The notes under the pieces are model-generated. The model ran no database searches. It was not told the origin of the DNA and saw only the letters and a list, made by a program, of their open reading frames with translations. From positions 1 to 64,000 of the forward strand of contig NZ_BAABLF010000001.1 of NCBI RefSeq assembly GCF_039544205.1: a stretch of DNA of 64,000 nucleotides, given 5' to 3'. Below, in pieces: positions 50,771 through 60,219 of this stretch; within the stretch, counting starts at the first letter, position 1; each line of letters begins with the position of its first letter. The translations under genes were made by a program, and so were the position numbers. This DNA comes from Ferrimonas gelatinilytica (GTDB lineage: Bacteria > Pseudomonadota > Gammaproteobacteria > Enterobacterales > Shewanellaceae).

Positions 50771-51196
50771 ATGATTGCTTCAGAGGCCAACTCCCCCATG
50801 AAACCGCATGCCAAGCGCTCCCGAGTGCTCCCCCTAATCCTTGGCCTCGTTGGCGCTTACGTCCTCTTCGTGGTGGTGGTCGTGCTCCTCTGGGAGCCCG
50901 GTAACGGTGGGCCCGACGATCTGGACTGGGACGACCGGCAGCGCCACAACGTGGCCACCATGGCCCAACTTGAACTGGGGATGACCCGCAGCGAAGTGGT
51001 CACCCTGCTGGGCAGCCCGGATTTCAGTGAGGCGTTTGAAGATGGCGACGGCCACAACCTGCAGATCCTGCGCTACCGGACCCACCGTACCAAGGGCGAC
51101 GGCCTCACCACCCTGGATGAAACCACCCCGTTACTGTTTCAGGATGACCGACTGACCGCCTGGGGCAACACCGCCCTGTCAGCCGTAACGGACTAG
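50771..51196 (+). CDS. DUF3192-family membrane-anchored protein
   Basis: A 141-residue protein with one N-terminal membrane helix (LILGLVGAYVLFVVVVVLLW) and a DUF3192 domain: DWDDRQRHNVATMAQLELGM, VVTLLGSPDFSEAFED, and LRYRTHRTKGDGLTTLDETT. The fold resembles the small BamE/SmpA-like domain, an inference from the GMTRSEVVTLLGSPD-type motif. AAGG precedes the ATG at 50771; an ATG at 50798 lacks a ribosome site. Function unknown. Confidence 0.85.
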   Translation: MIASEANSPMKPHAKRSRVLPLILGLVGAYVLFVVVVVLLWEPGNGGPDDLDWDDRQRHNVATMAQLELGMTRSEVVTLLGSPDFSEAFEDGDGHNLQILRYRTHRTKGDGLTTLDETTPLLFQDDRLTAWGNTALSAVTD

Positions 51197-51241
51197 ACGC
51201 GGCCTCTTACCGAACCGCCGACGCTCCCCCCTCGCCAACAG

Positions 51242-51285
51242 CAGGCACAAAAAACGGCCCCATCGGGGGCCGTTTTTTGTGCCTG
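51242..51285. terminator. Bidirectional terminator, DUF3192 / S9 peptidase
   Basis: CAGGCACAAAAAACGGCCCC pairs perfectly over 20 bases with its inverted copy around ATCG, with a T six run on either strand within the stem. It serves the two convergent genes. Confidence 0.93.
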
Positions 51286-51305
51286 GTCTGTCTGGCCTAG
51301 AACCC

Positions 51306-54029
51306 CTACTCCTTGGGATCCTCAGGACTGTAGGGCACACCATCACGCCACCAGTGTGGGGCCGGTGCGCCTTTGAGGGTGTGGTTAAAGAACGCCATCA
51401 TCTTGAGACTGTAATCCAGTTTGTTGGGGTACTTCTTCAGATGGTGTGGTTCATCCTCGTACTGCAACATCACCACCGGCTTGCTGAGGCGGCGCATCGC
51501 CAGGTAGAGCTCTATCCCCTGCTCCCAGGGCACCGCATCATCCCGGTCACCGAACATGATCACCATGGGAGTGTTGATCTTCTCTGCGTGGAACACCGGA
51601 CTGTTCTCGATATAGAGCTCCGGCGCCTCGTACAGGCTCCGACCGATGCGGCTCTGACCCGCCTCGTACTGGAACTGGCGGCCAAGGCCGCTGCCCAGAC
51701 GGATGCCGGTGTAGGCGGAGGTCATATTGGCAACCGGAGCGCCGGTCACCACCGCCTTGAACATGTCGGTCAGGGTTACCAGCTGGGCGCTTTGGTAGCC
51801 CGCCCAGGAGTGCCCCTGCAGACCCACCGCATCGGGATCGGTGATCCCCATCCGGATCAGGGTTTCCACCCCGGGGATCAGCGCATCCGCGGTTGAACGG
51901 CCCGGGTGGCCGATCTCAAAACGCACATCCGGCAGGAACACCGCGTACCCCTCACTGGCAAACCAGGGAAAATTGGGCCTGTGGTTCAATGCCATCTGCG
52001 GGAACTGGTGCAGGCGATCGCTCATGAAGCGATAGAAGTAGACGATGGTGGGCAGGGGGGCGCTGCCATCATAGCCCGGGGGGGTGATCACCACGCCGCT
52101 GAGCACCTCCCCCTTACGAGAACGCCAGCTGATCCGCTGGGCCCGGCCCCAATCGAGGGTTTCCAACTGCTTACCGAGATGGCTCACCTGCTCCAACTGC
52201 CCCTGCCAGCCCAGACTGCGCTGCAGATCCGGGTAACGATCGTAACGCTCCAGGGTAAAGAGGGCGGCATCACTCCCCTTGGCCTTGGTAACAAAGCGGT
52301 AGCGCTGGGACCCCCTGAGCCAAGGTTCCATCGTTTCAGTGGCCACGGTGTAGCGGGCCAGCCCCTCCTCCCGGGTCACTTCGTTGTGGCGATGCAGCAG
52401 CAGCGGCACCTGGCTCTGTGCCCAGCGCGCCTCAGGATCGCTCTCCACCACGCGGAAAATCTCCTGCCGGTCCCGTCCCTCGGTGAGGCGTGTCAGCTCC
52501 CCGCCCCGAGCCTGGAAAACGTCGTACTTGTCATACACCAGAGCGCCCTGGCCAGGCTCCAGCCAGGGACCCATGCCGTAGCCCGGTGCCGGGCTGGGAT
52601 AGTCATGATCCTCGTCGGCGAACCCCTTGCCCAGGGTGACAGTACGGTTGGCCTTGATGTCGTGCCACTTCAACGCGCCGCGGACATGCCAGATCACCGC
52701 CTCATCATGGGGCGACAGGCTGGGCTCATCCGCTTCCAGCGTTTGCTCCACCAGGCGCCGACGCTGGCCGGTGCGCAGATCCACCAGGTACCAGTCCCGG
52801 TAGAAACCCGCCCAGGAGATCATCTTGCGATAGAGCTGATCGCTGTGGGCCAGCAGGTAGCGGGTGTTGTCCGCCAACTGCAGATCCGGCACCAGGGGAT
52901 CCGTCAGTTGAATGAAGAGGTCATCATCGAGGTGCCAGACGCCCTGGTACTGGCGCTTAAACTCCTCGTCGAAGCGGTTCTGCTCATTGGGCTTGATCCG
53001 TTCATCATCGCCATGCCAAACCTGCACCTGCCGGTGGGCCAGCAAGGTTTCGCTGTCCCTGAGCGCCTTGTTGTCCGCATAGGGCTCCGGTGTCCGAACC
53101 TCGGGACGCCGGGCCTGCCGTCCGATAAAGAGACGCTCGGCATCACGGGAAAAGGTCAGCTCGCTGAACCCGGACACCAGGTAGTCGGCGTGGTTAAGAT
53201 CCTGCCACTGCAGATCCTCATCGAAGTAGTAGGCCACACGGTGCTCCCGCTGGCGCTTGGGCACGGCGTCATCACCCCAGGTAAAGGCCAGGTGGCGGCC
53301 ATCACGACTGAGCGCAAGGTCACCGCTGACCCCAGAACTCTCCTGCCAAACCAGGATCGGGTTGAGATCCGAGTCCAGCCGATAGATACCGTTACCCGCT
53401 GACTCACCGGTGGCAGTGCTGAACGCGATACCGAAACCGTCGGCGGCAACCTCGAGGTGGTGGACCCGTTCAAAGGTTTTGTTCAGGCTTCGCTTGAGGT
53501 CGCGAATCATCAAGCGACTGCCCAGGGTCGGCGCGGGTTCGTTGTCACTCTCCGCTTTCTCCTCGCCTGGCGCGTCCGTCGCCTCATCGGCCTCATGCCA
53601 GACCAGCAAAAAGCGCCCATCGTGGCTGAACTGGGCGGACTTAACCCGTTCGAATCTCAGCTGCATACCACTGCGACTGTTTACCAGTAAGCGTCCACTT
53701 TTTAGTGCCTTACGCTCCTTTTTATCGGCGTTCTCCCGTTCGAGCAGCGCAGGGGGCGTGACAAAAAGGGCGTAGGCACCGTCAGCGGACAGTTGGGGGT
53801 CGGCCGCGCGAGGCAGAGTGAAGGTATGGCCATCGCCCCGGCGCAGGTAACCCACGGGGTCCCCCCGGTCTGGCCTTCCCACGTAGGCCACCACCTCACC
53901 GTTGTCGCTGAGCACCGGGGCTTCGAGCGTCTCGAACGCCATGATCGCCTCCGGTGTGACCGGCGCCGCCGGGGCCGTGATCACCCAACCGGCCCAGAGC
54001 ACTGCGGCCAGAATCAGTTTCTTCACCAT
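51306..54029 (-). CDS. Exported S9-family prolyl oligopeptidase-like peptidase
   Basis: A 907-residue serine peptidase. A signal peptide (VKKLILAAVLWAGWV, ends TAPAA) leads to a long beta-propeller-like region (residues about 30-640, WD-like blades such as SGDLALSRDGRHLAFTWGD) and a C-terminal alpha/beta-hydrolase domain. The catalytic triad is S741 in GLQGHSWAGYQSA, D830 in FGDRDDAVPW and His in EDEPHHLKK. At 907 residues it is longer than usual S9C peptidases (about 650-700). AGAGGAAG precedes the ATG at 54027-54029. It faces the DUF3192 gene and is divergent from isocitrate dehydrogenase. Confidence 0.92.
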   Translation of the reverse strand: MVKKLILAAVLWAGWVITAPAAPVTPEAIMAFETLEAPVLSDNGEVVAYVGRPDRGDPVGYLRRGDGHTFTLPRAADPQLSADGAYALFVTPPALLERENADKKERKALKSGRLLVNSRSGMQLRFERVKSAQFSHDGRFLLVWHEADEATDAPGEEKAESDNEPAPTLGSRLMIRDLKRSLNKTFERVHHLEVAADGFGIAFSTATGESAGNGIYRLDSDLNPILVWQESSGVSGDLALSRDGRHLAFTWGDDAVPKRQREHRVAYYFDEDLQWQDLNHADYLVSGFSELTFSRDAERLFIGRQARRPEVRTPEPYADNKALRDSETLLAHRQVQVWHGDDERIKPNEQNRFDEEFKRQYQGVWHLDDDLFIQLTDPLVPDLQLADNTRYLLAHSDQLYRKMISWAGFYRDWYLVDLRTGQRRRLVEQTLEADEPSLSPHDEAVIWHVRGALKWHDIKANRTVTLGKGFADEDHDYPSPAPGYGMGPWLEPGQGALVYDKYDVFQARGGELTRLTEGRDRQEIFRVVESDPEARWAQSQVPLLLHRHNEVTREEGLARYTVATETMEPWLRGSQRYRFVTKAKGSDAALFTLERYDRYPDLQRSLGWQGQLEQVSHLGKQLETLDWGRAQRISWRSRKGEVLSGVVITPPGYDGSAPLPTIVYFYRFMSDRLHQFPQMALNHRPNFPWFASEGYAVFLPDVRFEIGHPGRSTADALIPGVETLIRMGITDPDAVGLQGHSWAGYQSAQLVTLTDMFKAVVTGAPVANMTSAYTGIRLGSGLGRQFQYEAGQSRIGRSLYEAPELYIENSPVFHAEKINTPMVIMFGDRDDAVPWEQGIELYLAMRRLSKPVVMLQYEDEPHHLKKYPNKLDYSLKMMAFFNHTLKGAPAPHWWRDGVPYSPEDPKE

Positions 54030-54213
54030 ACTTCCTCTCAAATCGTCCATTTGTTGCGCCTTACCCTATCCACCGCTTACAGCACGGGTTGAAAAGATGT
54101 AGACTTAGCGCCGCATCATGCTAACAAAGCCCCCCAACCTCTGTCACAGATGCTTGCGATCAGGGATAAGAGGGGCATGGAAAAATATCACACCAACGCG
54201 GAAGGATGCGTGC

Positions 54214-55218
54214 ATGTCTACCACCATTACTGTGATCCCCGGTGACGGGATCGGGCCCGATATTGTCGACGCCACCCTCAAGGTCCTGGATAAAGCCGGT
54301 TGTAACTTTACCTACGAATTTGCCGACGCGGGCCTCACCGCACTGGAAAAACATGGTGAACTGATCCCCCAGCAAACCCTGGATCTGATCGAGAAAAACA
54401 AGGTGACCCTGAAAGGTCCCCTGACCACCCCCATCGGCGAGGGCTTCACCTCCATCAACGTCAGCCTGCGCAAGACGTTCAACCTCTACGCCAACGTACG
54501 CCCAGTGCTGTCACTCAAGGGCACCCGTGCCCGCTATGATAACGTGGACATCATCACTATCCGCGAAAATACCGAAGGGATGTACTCCGGCATCGGCCAG
54601 AAGGTCTCCGAAGATGGCACCATCGCCGAAGCGATGAGCGTCATCACCCGGGAGGGTGCAGAGCGGATCTGCCGCTTCGCCTTTGAACTGGCATGCAAGG
54701 AGGGTCGCAAGAAGGTGACCTCCGTGCACAAAGCCAACATCATGAAGTCCACCTCCGGCCTGTTCCTGAAAGTGGCCCGCGAAGTGGCCAAGGAGTTCCC
54801 CGAGATCGAGTTCGAAGAGATGATCGTCGACGCCACCTGCATGAAGCTGGTGATGGACCCGAGCCAGTTTGACGTCATAGTGACCACCAACCTGTTTGGC
54901 GATATCCTCTCCGACCTTTGCGCCGGCTTGATCGGCGGCCTGGGCCTCGCGCCCGGTGCCAACATCGGCACCGATGCGGCGATCTTCGAAGCGGTTCACG
55001 GCAGTGCACCGGACATCGCCGGTCAGGATCTGGCCAACCCCACCGCTCTGATCCTCGGTGCCGTCCAGATGCTGGAGTACCTGGGCATGGCCGAGCAGGC
55101 GGGCAAGATCCGCGATGCGGTTCGCGACACCATCGCGGCCGGCGAGTGCGTCACCCGCGACCTGGGCGGTAACGCCGGCACCCAGGCGTTCACCGACGCC
55201 ATCCTGGCGCGCCTGTAA
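54214..55218 (+). CDS. Isocitrate dehydrogenase (NAD-type)
   Basis: A 334-residue beta-decarboxylating dehydrogenase of the TCA cycle. The order and motifs match NAD-dependent isocitrate dehydrogenases related to mitochondrial IDH3: TVIPGDGIGPDI, the substrate helix SINVSLRKTFNLYANVRP, IRENTEGMYSGI, the metal site LFGDILSDLCAGL and the cofactor region EAVHGSAPDIAGQDLANPTA. Short length (334, not about 417) also sets it apart from NADP enzyme Icd. GAAGGA precedes the ATG at 54214; the frame is open to 54118. 3-isopropylmalate dehydrogenase is less likely given the substrate motif. Confidence 0.92.
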   Translation: MSTTITVIPGDGIGPDIVDATLKVLDKAGCNFTYEFADAGLTALEKHGELIPQQTLDLIEKNKVTLKGPLTTPIGEGFTSINVSLRKTFNLYANVRPVLSLKGTRARYDNVDIITIRENTEGMYSGIGQKVSEDGTIAEAMSVITREGAERICRFAFELACKEGRKKVTSVHKANIMKSTSGLFLKVAREVAKEFPEIEFEEMIVDATCMKLVMDPSQFDVIVTTNLFGDILSDLCAGLIGGLGLAPGANIGTDAAIFEAVHGSAPDIAGQDLANPTALILGAVQMLEYLGMAEQAGKIRDAVRDTIAAGECVTRDLGGNAGTQAFTDAILARL

Positions 55219-55240
55219 GCAGGCCCGCACCGATACCAAG

Positions 55241-55264
55241 GGAGCCTTAACGGCTCCTTTTTTT
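55241..55264 (+). terminator. Terminator of the isocitrate dehydrogenase gene
   Basis: GGAGCC pairs with GGCTCC around TTAAC, followed by T seven. It ends the transcript 22 bases past the stop codon. Confidence 0.92.
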
Positions 55265-55381
55265 ATCTCCCTTCCGATACTTAAAGGCCTATGCTGCTCC
55301 CGCTCCGGGACAGGCCCGATTCGACGCTGAAACCCTCGCACCACTTTCTTCCACCTCCCGACACTGCCTGGCCCATAATTA

Positions 55382-55429
55382 AATTAGGCATCACTAATTC
55401 TTGTAAATTAGAAAAGGCTAATTTATGCT
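55382..55429 (+). promoter_or_regulatory. Promoter with two matching palindromic operators
   Basis: AATTAG-N6-CTAATT (55382-55399) and AAATTAG-N6-CTAATTT (55405-55424) are perfect inverted repeats with the same half-site and the same 6-base spacer, 24 bases centre to centre. A promoter TTGTAA (55401-55406) and TATGCT (55424-55429), 17 bases apart, overlaps the second palindrome. This looks like a repressor operator for the transporter operon that follows. The regulator is not identified and is not obviously in this window. Confidence 0.7.
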
Positions 55430-55471
55430 TAGCTCAACTACATTAGATTTGCCTTATATCCTGGAGCCCCC

Positions 55472-58033
55472 ATGAGATCTCAGGTCATTCGCTTTGCTAC
55501 CGAGCACCCCAGACGCGTCTTCGCTGCGATTCTGGCGCTGGTGATCGCCACTGCAGCGCTGATCCCCAATATCCAGATCGACACCGATCCGGAGAACATG
55601 CTCGCCCACGACGATCCTGCCCGTGTTTTCCACAACCAGGTCAAGAGCGACTTCACCATGTACGACAGCATCGTCGTGGGCGCCATTGCCGATGGCCCGG
55701 ACGGGATATTCACCCCGCGCTCGCTCTTGGCGCTGCACACCCTGACCAGCGAGATCCTCAAGCTCGACGGCGTTGTTCCCGGCGAAACCCTGGCCCTCTC
55801 TACCTCGGACAACATCACCCAGGGCGCGCCCGGCACCATCCGCTTCGAGTACCTGATGCGTCAGGCTCCCCAGACCCAGGCCGCGGCCGCCGCCATCGGT
55901 GAAGCGGTGGCCCGCTTGCCGCTGCTGGACAACACCCTGGTCTCCGGCGACGGCAAGGCCGCGGCGATCTACGTCCCCCTCTACCACAAGGAGGACAGCT
56001 TCGAGGTGGCCGAGCAGATCCGCGCCCTCATCACCACCCTGGACTCCGACGATCACTACCACATCACCGGCCTCCCAGTAGCGGAGAACCAGTTCGGGGT
56101 AGAGATGTTCGTGCAGATGGCGATCTCCGCCCCCATGGCCGGCGCGATGATCTTCGCCCTGATGTGGTTCTTCTTCCGCAGCGTCCCCCTGGTGGTCGCC
56201 CCGATGCTGGTGGCGATGGCCACGGTGATCGCCACCATGGGTACCCTCATCGGCATGGGCTTCACCGTCCATATCATGTCTTCGATGATCGCCATCTTCC
56301 TGATGCCCATCGCAGTAGTGGACAGCGTTCACATCATGTCCGACTTTACCGACCGCTACCGGGCCGGTGATGATGCCAAGGCGGTGATCAGCGAGGTGAT
56401 GGAGGACCTCTTCAACCCCATGTTGTTCACCTCCGTCACCTCCGCCGTCGGCTTCTACTCCCTGATGCTGACGCCGATCCCGCCGGTGCAGATCTTCGGT
56501 GCCTTCGTCGGCAGCGGGATCCTGCTGGCGTTCCTGATCAGTGTCCTGCTGGTGCCCGCTTACGTGGTCCGCCTGAAACCCGCCACCCTGGACAGCATGC
56601 AGGCGAGACTGCATGGCGAGAGTGAGCACAGCGGTCTGCTGGCCCGCACCCTGCCCAGCCTCGGCCGCTTCGCCATGAACAAACACAAAGCCCTGCTGAT
56701 CGGTGCTGGGGTGATCCTGCTGGCCTCCCTGGCGGGGATCAGCCGGATCCAGATCAACGACAACCCGGTGCGCTGGTTCAAGGCCGATCACGACATCCGC
56801 ATCGCCGACGAGGTACTCAATCACCACTTTGCCGGCACCTACGATGCGTGGCTGGTGCTGCAGGACAACAATGCCCTGCTGGACAGCACCACCCGGGAGA
56901 CTCTGGCGCAGAACCTGGCGGCGGTAGGCATCACCCTGTCCCAGGAAGCGCTCACTCCTCAGGCCATCGCCGACCTGCTCACCGAGCTGGATGACCGCGC
57001 TTTCAGTGCCGAAGATGACGCCACCCTGGACGCCATTGAGGCCGCCGTTGCCCAACTGGAGCCGTTGGCCGAGCAGAGCCGCCGCTTCCTGGACCCCAAG
57101 GTGCTCAGCTGGATGGCCGGCTTGCAGGCGGACCTGCAGCAAAGTGGCCTGGTGGGCAAATCCAACGCCCTGCCGGACATCGTCAAGACCGTTAACCGTG
57201 AACTGCGCTCCGGCAAGCCGGAAGACTTCGTCCTGCCCGGCAGTGCCGCCGGCGTGGCCCAGACCCTGCTTCAGTTCCAGTCCTCCCACCGACCGGACGA
57301 TCTCTGGCACTTCGTCAGCCGCGACTACCGTCAGAGCCTGATCTGGCTGCAGCTCACCTCCGGTGACAACCAGCACATGAACCAGGTGGTGGCCCGGATC
57401 GACGACTACCTCGACGCGCACCCGCTCCCACAGGGGCTGGAAGCACACTGGGCGGGCAAGGCTTACATCAACGTGATCTGGCAGGATGCCATGGTTAGCG
57501 GCATGGCGGGCAGCCTGGCCTCCGCCTTCGTCATCGTCTTTATCATGATGGCGCTGCTGTTCCGCTCACCGCTCTATGGCCTTATCGCCATGCTGCCGTT
57601 GACCCTGACCATCGCCTTCATCTACGGCCTGGTGGGTTGGCTGGGTAAGGACTACGACATGCCTATCGCCGTCCTCTCGGCGCTGGCGCTGGGGCTGTCG
57701 GTGGACTTTGCCATCCACTTCCTGGAGCGGACCCGGGCGATCCACAAGGAGACCGGCTCCCTCCCGGTGACCCTCAAGCTGATGTTTGAGGAGCCGTCCC
57801 GGGCAATCAGCCGCAACGCCATCGTGATCGCGCTGGGATTCACCCCGCTGCTGCTGGCCCCGCTGGTGCCCTACATCACCGTGGGCGTGCTGATGGCCTC
57901 CATCATGGCGGTGTCCGCCAGCGTCACCCTGCTGCTGCTCCCGGCGGCACTGACCCTGCTGCAGAGATGGGCTCTGCCAACGCCGTCCGGCAAGCAGGAC
58001 GCCACTGCTCCTCAATCGAATTCAGGAGAATGA
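55472..58033 (+). CDS. RND/MMPL-superfamily transporter
   Basis: An 853-residue inner-membrane protein with two copies of the RND/MMPL unit: helix 1 (RVFAAILALVIATAALIPNI), a periplasmic domain, then a five-helix bundle (MAISAPMAGAMIFALMWFFF onward), and the same again from about residue 410. The acidic motif of proton-driven RND helices is seen as VVDSVHIMSDFTDRY and as LSVDFAIHFLERTRA. It belongs to the MMPL/HpnN-like branch, which moves lipids or hydrophobic compounds. It is the first gene of a five-gene unit with a LolA-like protein and an outer-membrane barrel. Confidence 0.9.
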   Translation: MRSQVIRFATEHPRRVFAAILALVIATAALIPNIQIDTDPENMLAHDDPARVFHNQVKSDFTMYDSIVVGAIADGPDGIFTPRSLLALHTLTSEILKLDGVVPGETLALSTSDNITQGAPGTIRFEYLMRQAPQTQAAAAAIGEAVARLPLLDNTLVSGDGKAAAIYVPLYHKEDSFEVAEQIRALITTLDSDDHYHITGLPVAENQFGVEMFVQMAISAPMAGAMIFALMWFFFRSVPLVVAPMLVAMATVIATMGTLIGMGFTVHIMSSMIAIFLMPIAVVDSVHIMSDFTDRYRAGDDAKAVISEVMEDLFNPMLFTSVTSAVGFYSLMLTPIPPVQIFGAFVGSGILLAFLISVLLVPAYVVRLKPATLDSMQARLHGESEHSGLLARTLPSLGRFAMNKHKALLIGAGVILLASLAGISRIQINDNPVRWFKADHDIRIADEVLNHHFAGTYDAWLVLQDNNALLDSTTRETLAQNLAAVGITLSQEALTPQAIADLLTELDDRAFSAEDDATLDAIEAAVAQLEPLAEQSRRFLDPKVLSWMAGLQADLQQSGLVGKSNALPDIVKTVNRELRSGKPEDFVLPGSAAGVAQTLLQFQSSHRPDDLWHFVSRDYRQSLIWLQLTSGDNQHMNQVVARIDDYLDAHPLPQGLEAHWAGKAYINVIWQDAMVSGMAGSLASAFVIVFIMMALLFRSPLYGLIAMLPLTLTIAFIYGLVGWLGKDYDMPIAVLSALALGLSVDFAIHFLERTRAIHKETGSLPVTLKLMFEEPSRAISRNAIVIALGFTPLLLAPLVPYITVGVLMASIMAVSASVTLLLLPAALTLLQRWALPTPSGKQDATAPQSNSGE

Positions 58034-58035
58034 TG

Positions 58036-58830
58036 ATGAACACCCCGATCAAAAAAACACTTATCGCCCTGTTGGCCATCGGCAGCACTCTCACTGTCCA
58101 GGCCAGCGAACTGAGCGCCGAGCAGATCATCAACAAGGCCAACCAGGCCTCCTTTTACGCCGGAGACGATGGCCGCAGCCAGGCGCGGATGAAGATCATC
58201 GACGACCAGGGCCGTGAACAGCTGCGTCAGTTCACCATCCTGCGCCGCACCAAGGAGGCACTGGGGGATCAGCAAATGCTGGTGTTTTTCTCCCGCCCCT
58301 CCGACGTGCGCGGGACCGTGTTCCGGGTGGAGAAAAAGATCGCCAGTGATGACGACCGCTGGCTCTACCTGCCGGGGCTGGATCTGCTGCGCCGGATCAG
58401 CGCCGGTGACAAACGCACCTCCTTCGTGGGCAGTCACTTCTTCTACGAGGATGTCTCCGGTCGCAATCCCAGGGAGGACAGTTTCGCCCTCGTAGAGGAG
58501 ACCGACGAGCACTACGTCATCGATGCCACCCCGAAAGACCCGGGCAGCGTCGAGTTTACTCACTACCGTGTCTGGATCGACAAAACCACCTTCCTGCCAA
58601 TGAAGGCGGAGTACCGTGATGGCCAGGACAATCTCTATCGTCGGGTTTCCGTGGCCAAGGTGGAAACCGTGCAGGGCCACCCCACCGTGGTGCGCTCCAA
58701 GGTGGAAGATCTGCGCAGCGGCGGCGCCACCCTGATGGAGTTTCGCGGCGTTGAGTACGACCTGGGCCTGCCGGAGTCCATCTTCAGCGAGCGCAGCATG
58801 CGCACACCACCCACCCAGTACCTGCGCTAA
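58036..58830 (+). CDS. Periplasmic LolA-like protein (outer-membrane lipoprotein-sorting family)
   Basis: A 264-residue exported protein of the COG2834/LolA-like fold. A signal peptide (ends STLTVQA) precedes a half-barrel domain with alternating strands: QARMKIIDDQGREQLRQFTI, MLVFFSRPSDVRGTVFRV, DRWLYLPGLDLLRRISAGDK, FTHYRVWIDKTTFLPMKAEY. Such folds carry lipid or lipoprotein chains. Three ATG codons overlap the transporter stop; I chose 58036, seven bases after AGGAG. Pairing of this family with MMPL transporters is recurrent in proteobacteria; it may ferry the exported lipid across the periplasm. Confidence 0.88.
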   Translation: MNTPIKKTLIALLAIGSTLTVQASELSAEQIINKANQASFYAGDDGRSQARMKIIDDQGREQLRQFTILRRTKEALGDQQMLVFFSRPSDVRGTVFRVEKKIASDDDRWLYLPGLDLLRRISAGDKRTSFVGSHFFYEDVSGRNPREDSFALVEETDEHYVIDATPKDPGSVEFTHYRVWIDKTTFLPMKAEYRDGQDNLYRRVSVAKVETVQGHPTVVRSKVEDLRSGGATLMEFRGVEYDLGLPESIFSERSMRTPPTQYLR

Positions 58831-58865
58831 GCGGTATCACTTTTGGTAGCGAGGAGTTGGTCAAG

Positions 58866-60164
58866 ATGAAAGATCCCATGAGCCCACGACTTGCCCTGAT
58901 GCTGGCACTGTTCGCTCCGCTGGCGTGGGCAGGCGACGATTGGGGGGACGATGAGTGGGGCGACAACTGGGAGGAGGCCAGAATCTCCCCCTGGCAACGG
59001 CCCAGCGGCTTTATCGAACTGGGGGCCGGCTACCGGCTGCAATCGGATGGCGCCGGACTGCCACGCCAGACCTTGGGCGAAGCCCGGGGCCGGTTCGAAA
59101 CCGGCTATCGTAGTGACAAGATCCGGGGCGATCTGCGGGCTGACCTGCGTTACGACGATGTGGTCGAGGGTTGGCAACTGGACATTCGCGAGCTCACCAT
59201 CGGCTTTGCGGCCGGGGATCACACCGACATCAAGGTGGGCCGCCAGGTGCTGACCTGGGGAACCGGTGATTTCCTGTTCTTGAACGACCTCTTTCCCAAG
59301 GATTGGCAGGCGTTCTTTTCCGGTCTGGACGATGAGTATCTCAAGGCACCCACCAATGCCATCAAAGTCAGTTACTTCGGCCCGGGTCGAGCCAACTTGG
59401 ATCTGGCGTGGATCCCGCGTTTTGAGAGCGACAACTACCTCAGCGGCGATCGCTTCAGCTTCTACAATCCGGTGATCGGCGGCCCGGTGGCCCCGGGGCT
59501 GGATGTGGATGAACCCAGCGACGATGCCCTGGCGGCCCGTATTTTCGGCAATGCGGAGGTCGGTAATGCCCGAACCCTGGAGTGGGCGGTCTACGGCTAC
59601 TGGGGGTACGGCGGACAGCCGGAAGCGGTGGATAGTCAGGGCCGGCCCGATTTCGCCCGGCTCAACAGCCTGGGTGCCAGCATGGTGCTCCCCCTGGGCG
59701 CCGGCCTGTTCAACCTGGAGGGCGCCTGGTACGACTACAAAGATCAGGATGGCGACAACCCCCGCCAGCCGGCGGATAAGCTGATGCTGCTGGCTGGATA
59801 CCAGCAGGAGCTGATCACCAACCTGACCCTGGGCGTTCAGTACCAGTTGGAGCACCTGAGGGACTATGGGCAGTGGCGTGACGTTCAACCCTATCCGGAG
59901 ACCCTGGCGGATCAGAACCGTCACCTCACCACGATGCGACTGGATTACCGGGCGATGCAGGAGGCCCTGGTGCTCTCGCTGTTCGCCTTCTACAGCCCCA
60001 GTGACGAAGATTTCTACCTGCGCCCCCAGGCCAGTTACCGATTGGACGACAACTGGTCTTTCGCCGCTGGCTTTAACCTGCTGGGAGGGCAGGAGGACCA
60101 CACCTTCTTCGGCCAACTGGCCGACAACAGTAATGGCTGGTTGCGGGTACGCTACAGCTATTGA
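58866..60164 (+). CDS. Outer-membrane beta-barrel protein (DUF1302-like)
   Basis: A 432-residue predicted outer-membrane barrel. A signal peptide ends LAPLAWA-like (FAPLAWA), followed by an Asp/Trp-rich segment (GDDWGDDEWGDNWEE) and amphipathic strands through to the terminal WLRVRYSY, whose final Tyr suits BAM recognition. The segments DIKVGRQVLTWGTGDFLFLN and DLAWIPRFESDNY resemble the DUF1302 family often found with RND/MMPL genes. I chose the ATG at 58866 with GAGGAG nine bases upstream. It starts 35 bases after the LolA-like gene. It may be the exit or entry port of the system. Confidence 0.82.
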   Translation: MKDPMSPRLALMLALFAPLAWAGDDWGDDEWGDNWEEARISPWQRPSGFIELGAGYRLQSDGAGLPRQTLGEARGRFETGYRSDKIRGDLRADLRYDDVVEGWQLDIRELTIGFAAGDHTDIKVGRQVLTWGTGDFLFLNDLFPKDWQAFFSGLDDEYLKAPTNAIKVSYFGPGRANLDLAWIPRFESDNYLSGDRFSFYNPVIGGPVAPGLDVDEPSDDALAARIFGNAEVGNARTLEWAVYGYWGYGGQPEAVDSQGRPDFARLNSLGASMVLPLGAGLFNLEGAWYDYKDQDGDNPRQPADKLMLLAGYQQELITNLTLGVQYQLEHLRDYGQWRDVQPYPETLADQNRHLTTMRLDYRAMQEALVLSLFAFYSPSDEDFYLRPQASYRLDDNWSFAAGFNLLGGQEDHTFFGQLADNSNGWLRVRYSY

Positions 60165-60219
60165 CCGGTAACGGGGTTGGACTGCACACCGACCCCCATC
60201 AAACTAAAAGGAGTTCATC

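Noticed and set aside
51906..53402. A 498-codon open frame on the plus strand inside the S9 peptidase gene
   Set aside because: The minus-strand peptidase has a signal peptide and catalytic triad; this frame has no recognisable domain.
55454..57448. A 664-codon open frame on the minus strand inside the MMPL gene
   Set aside because: It mirrors a well-conserved membrane transporter on the plus strand, is His/Gly/Glu-rich as expected for antisense of GC-rich coding DNA, and has no ribosome site or homologous motif.
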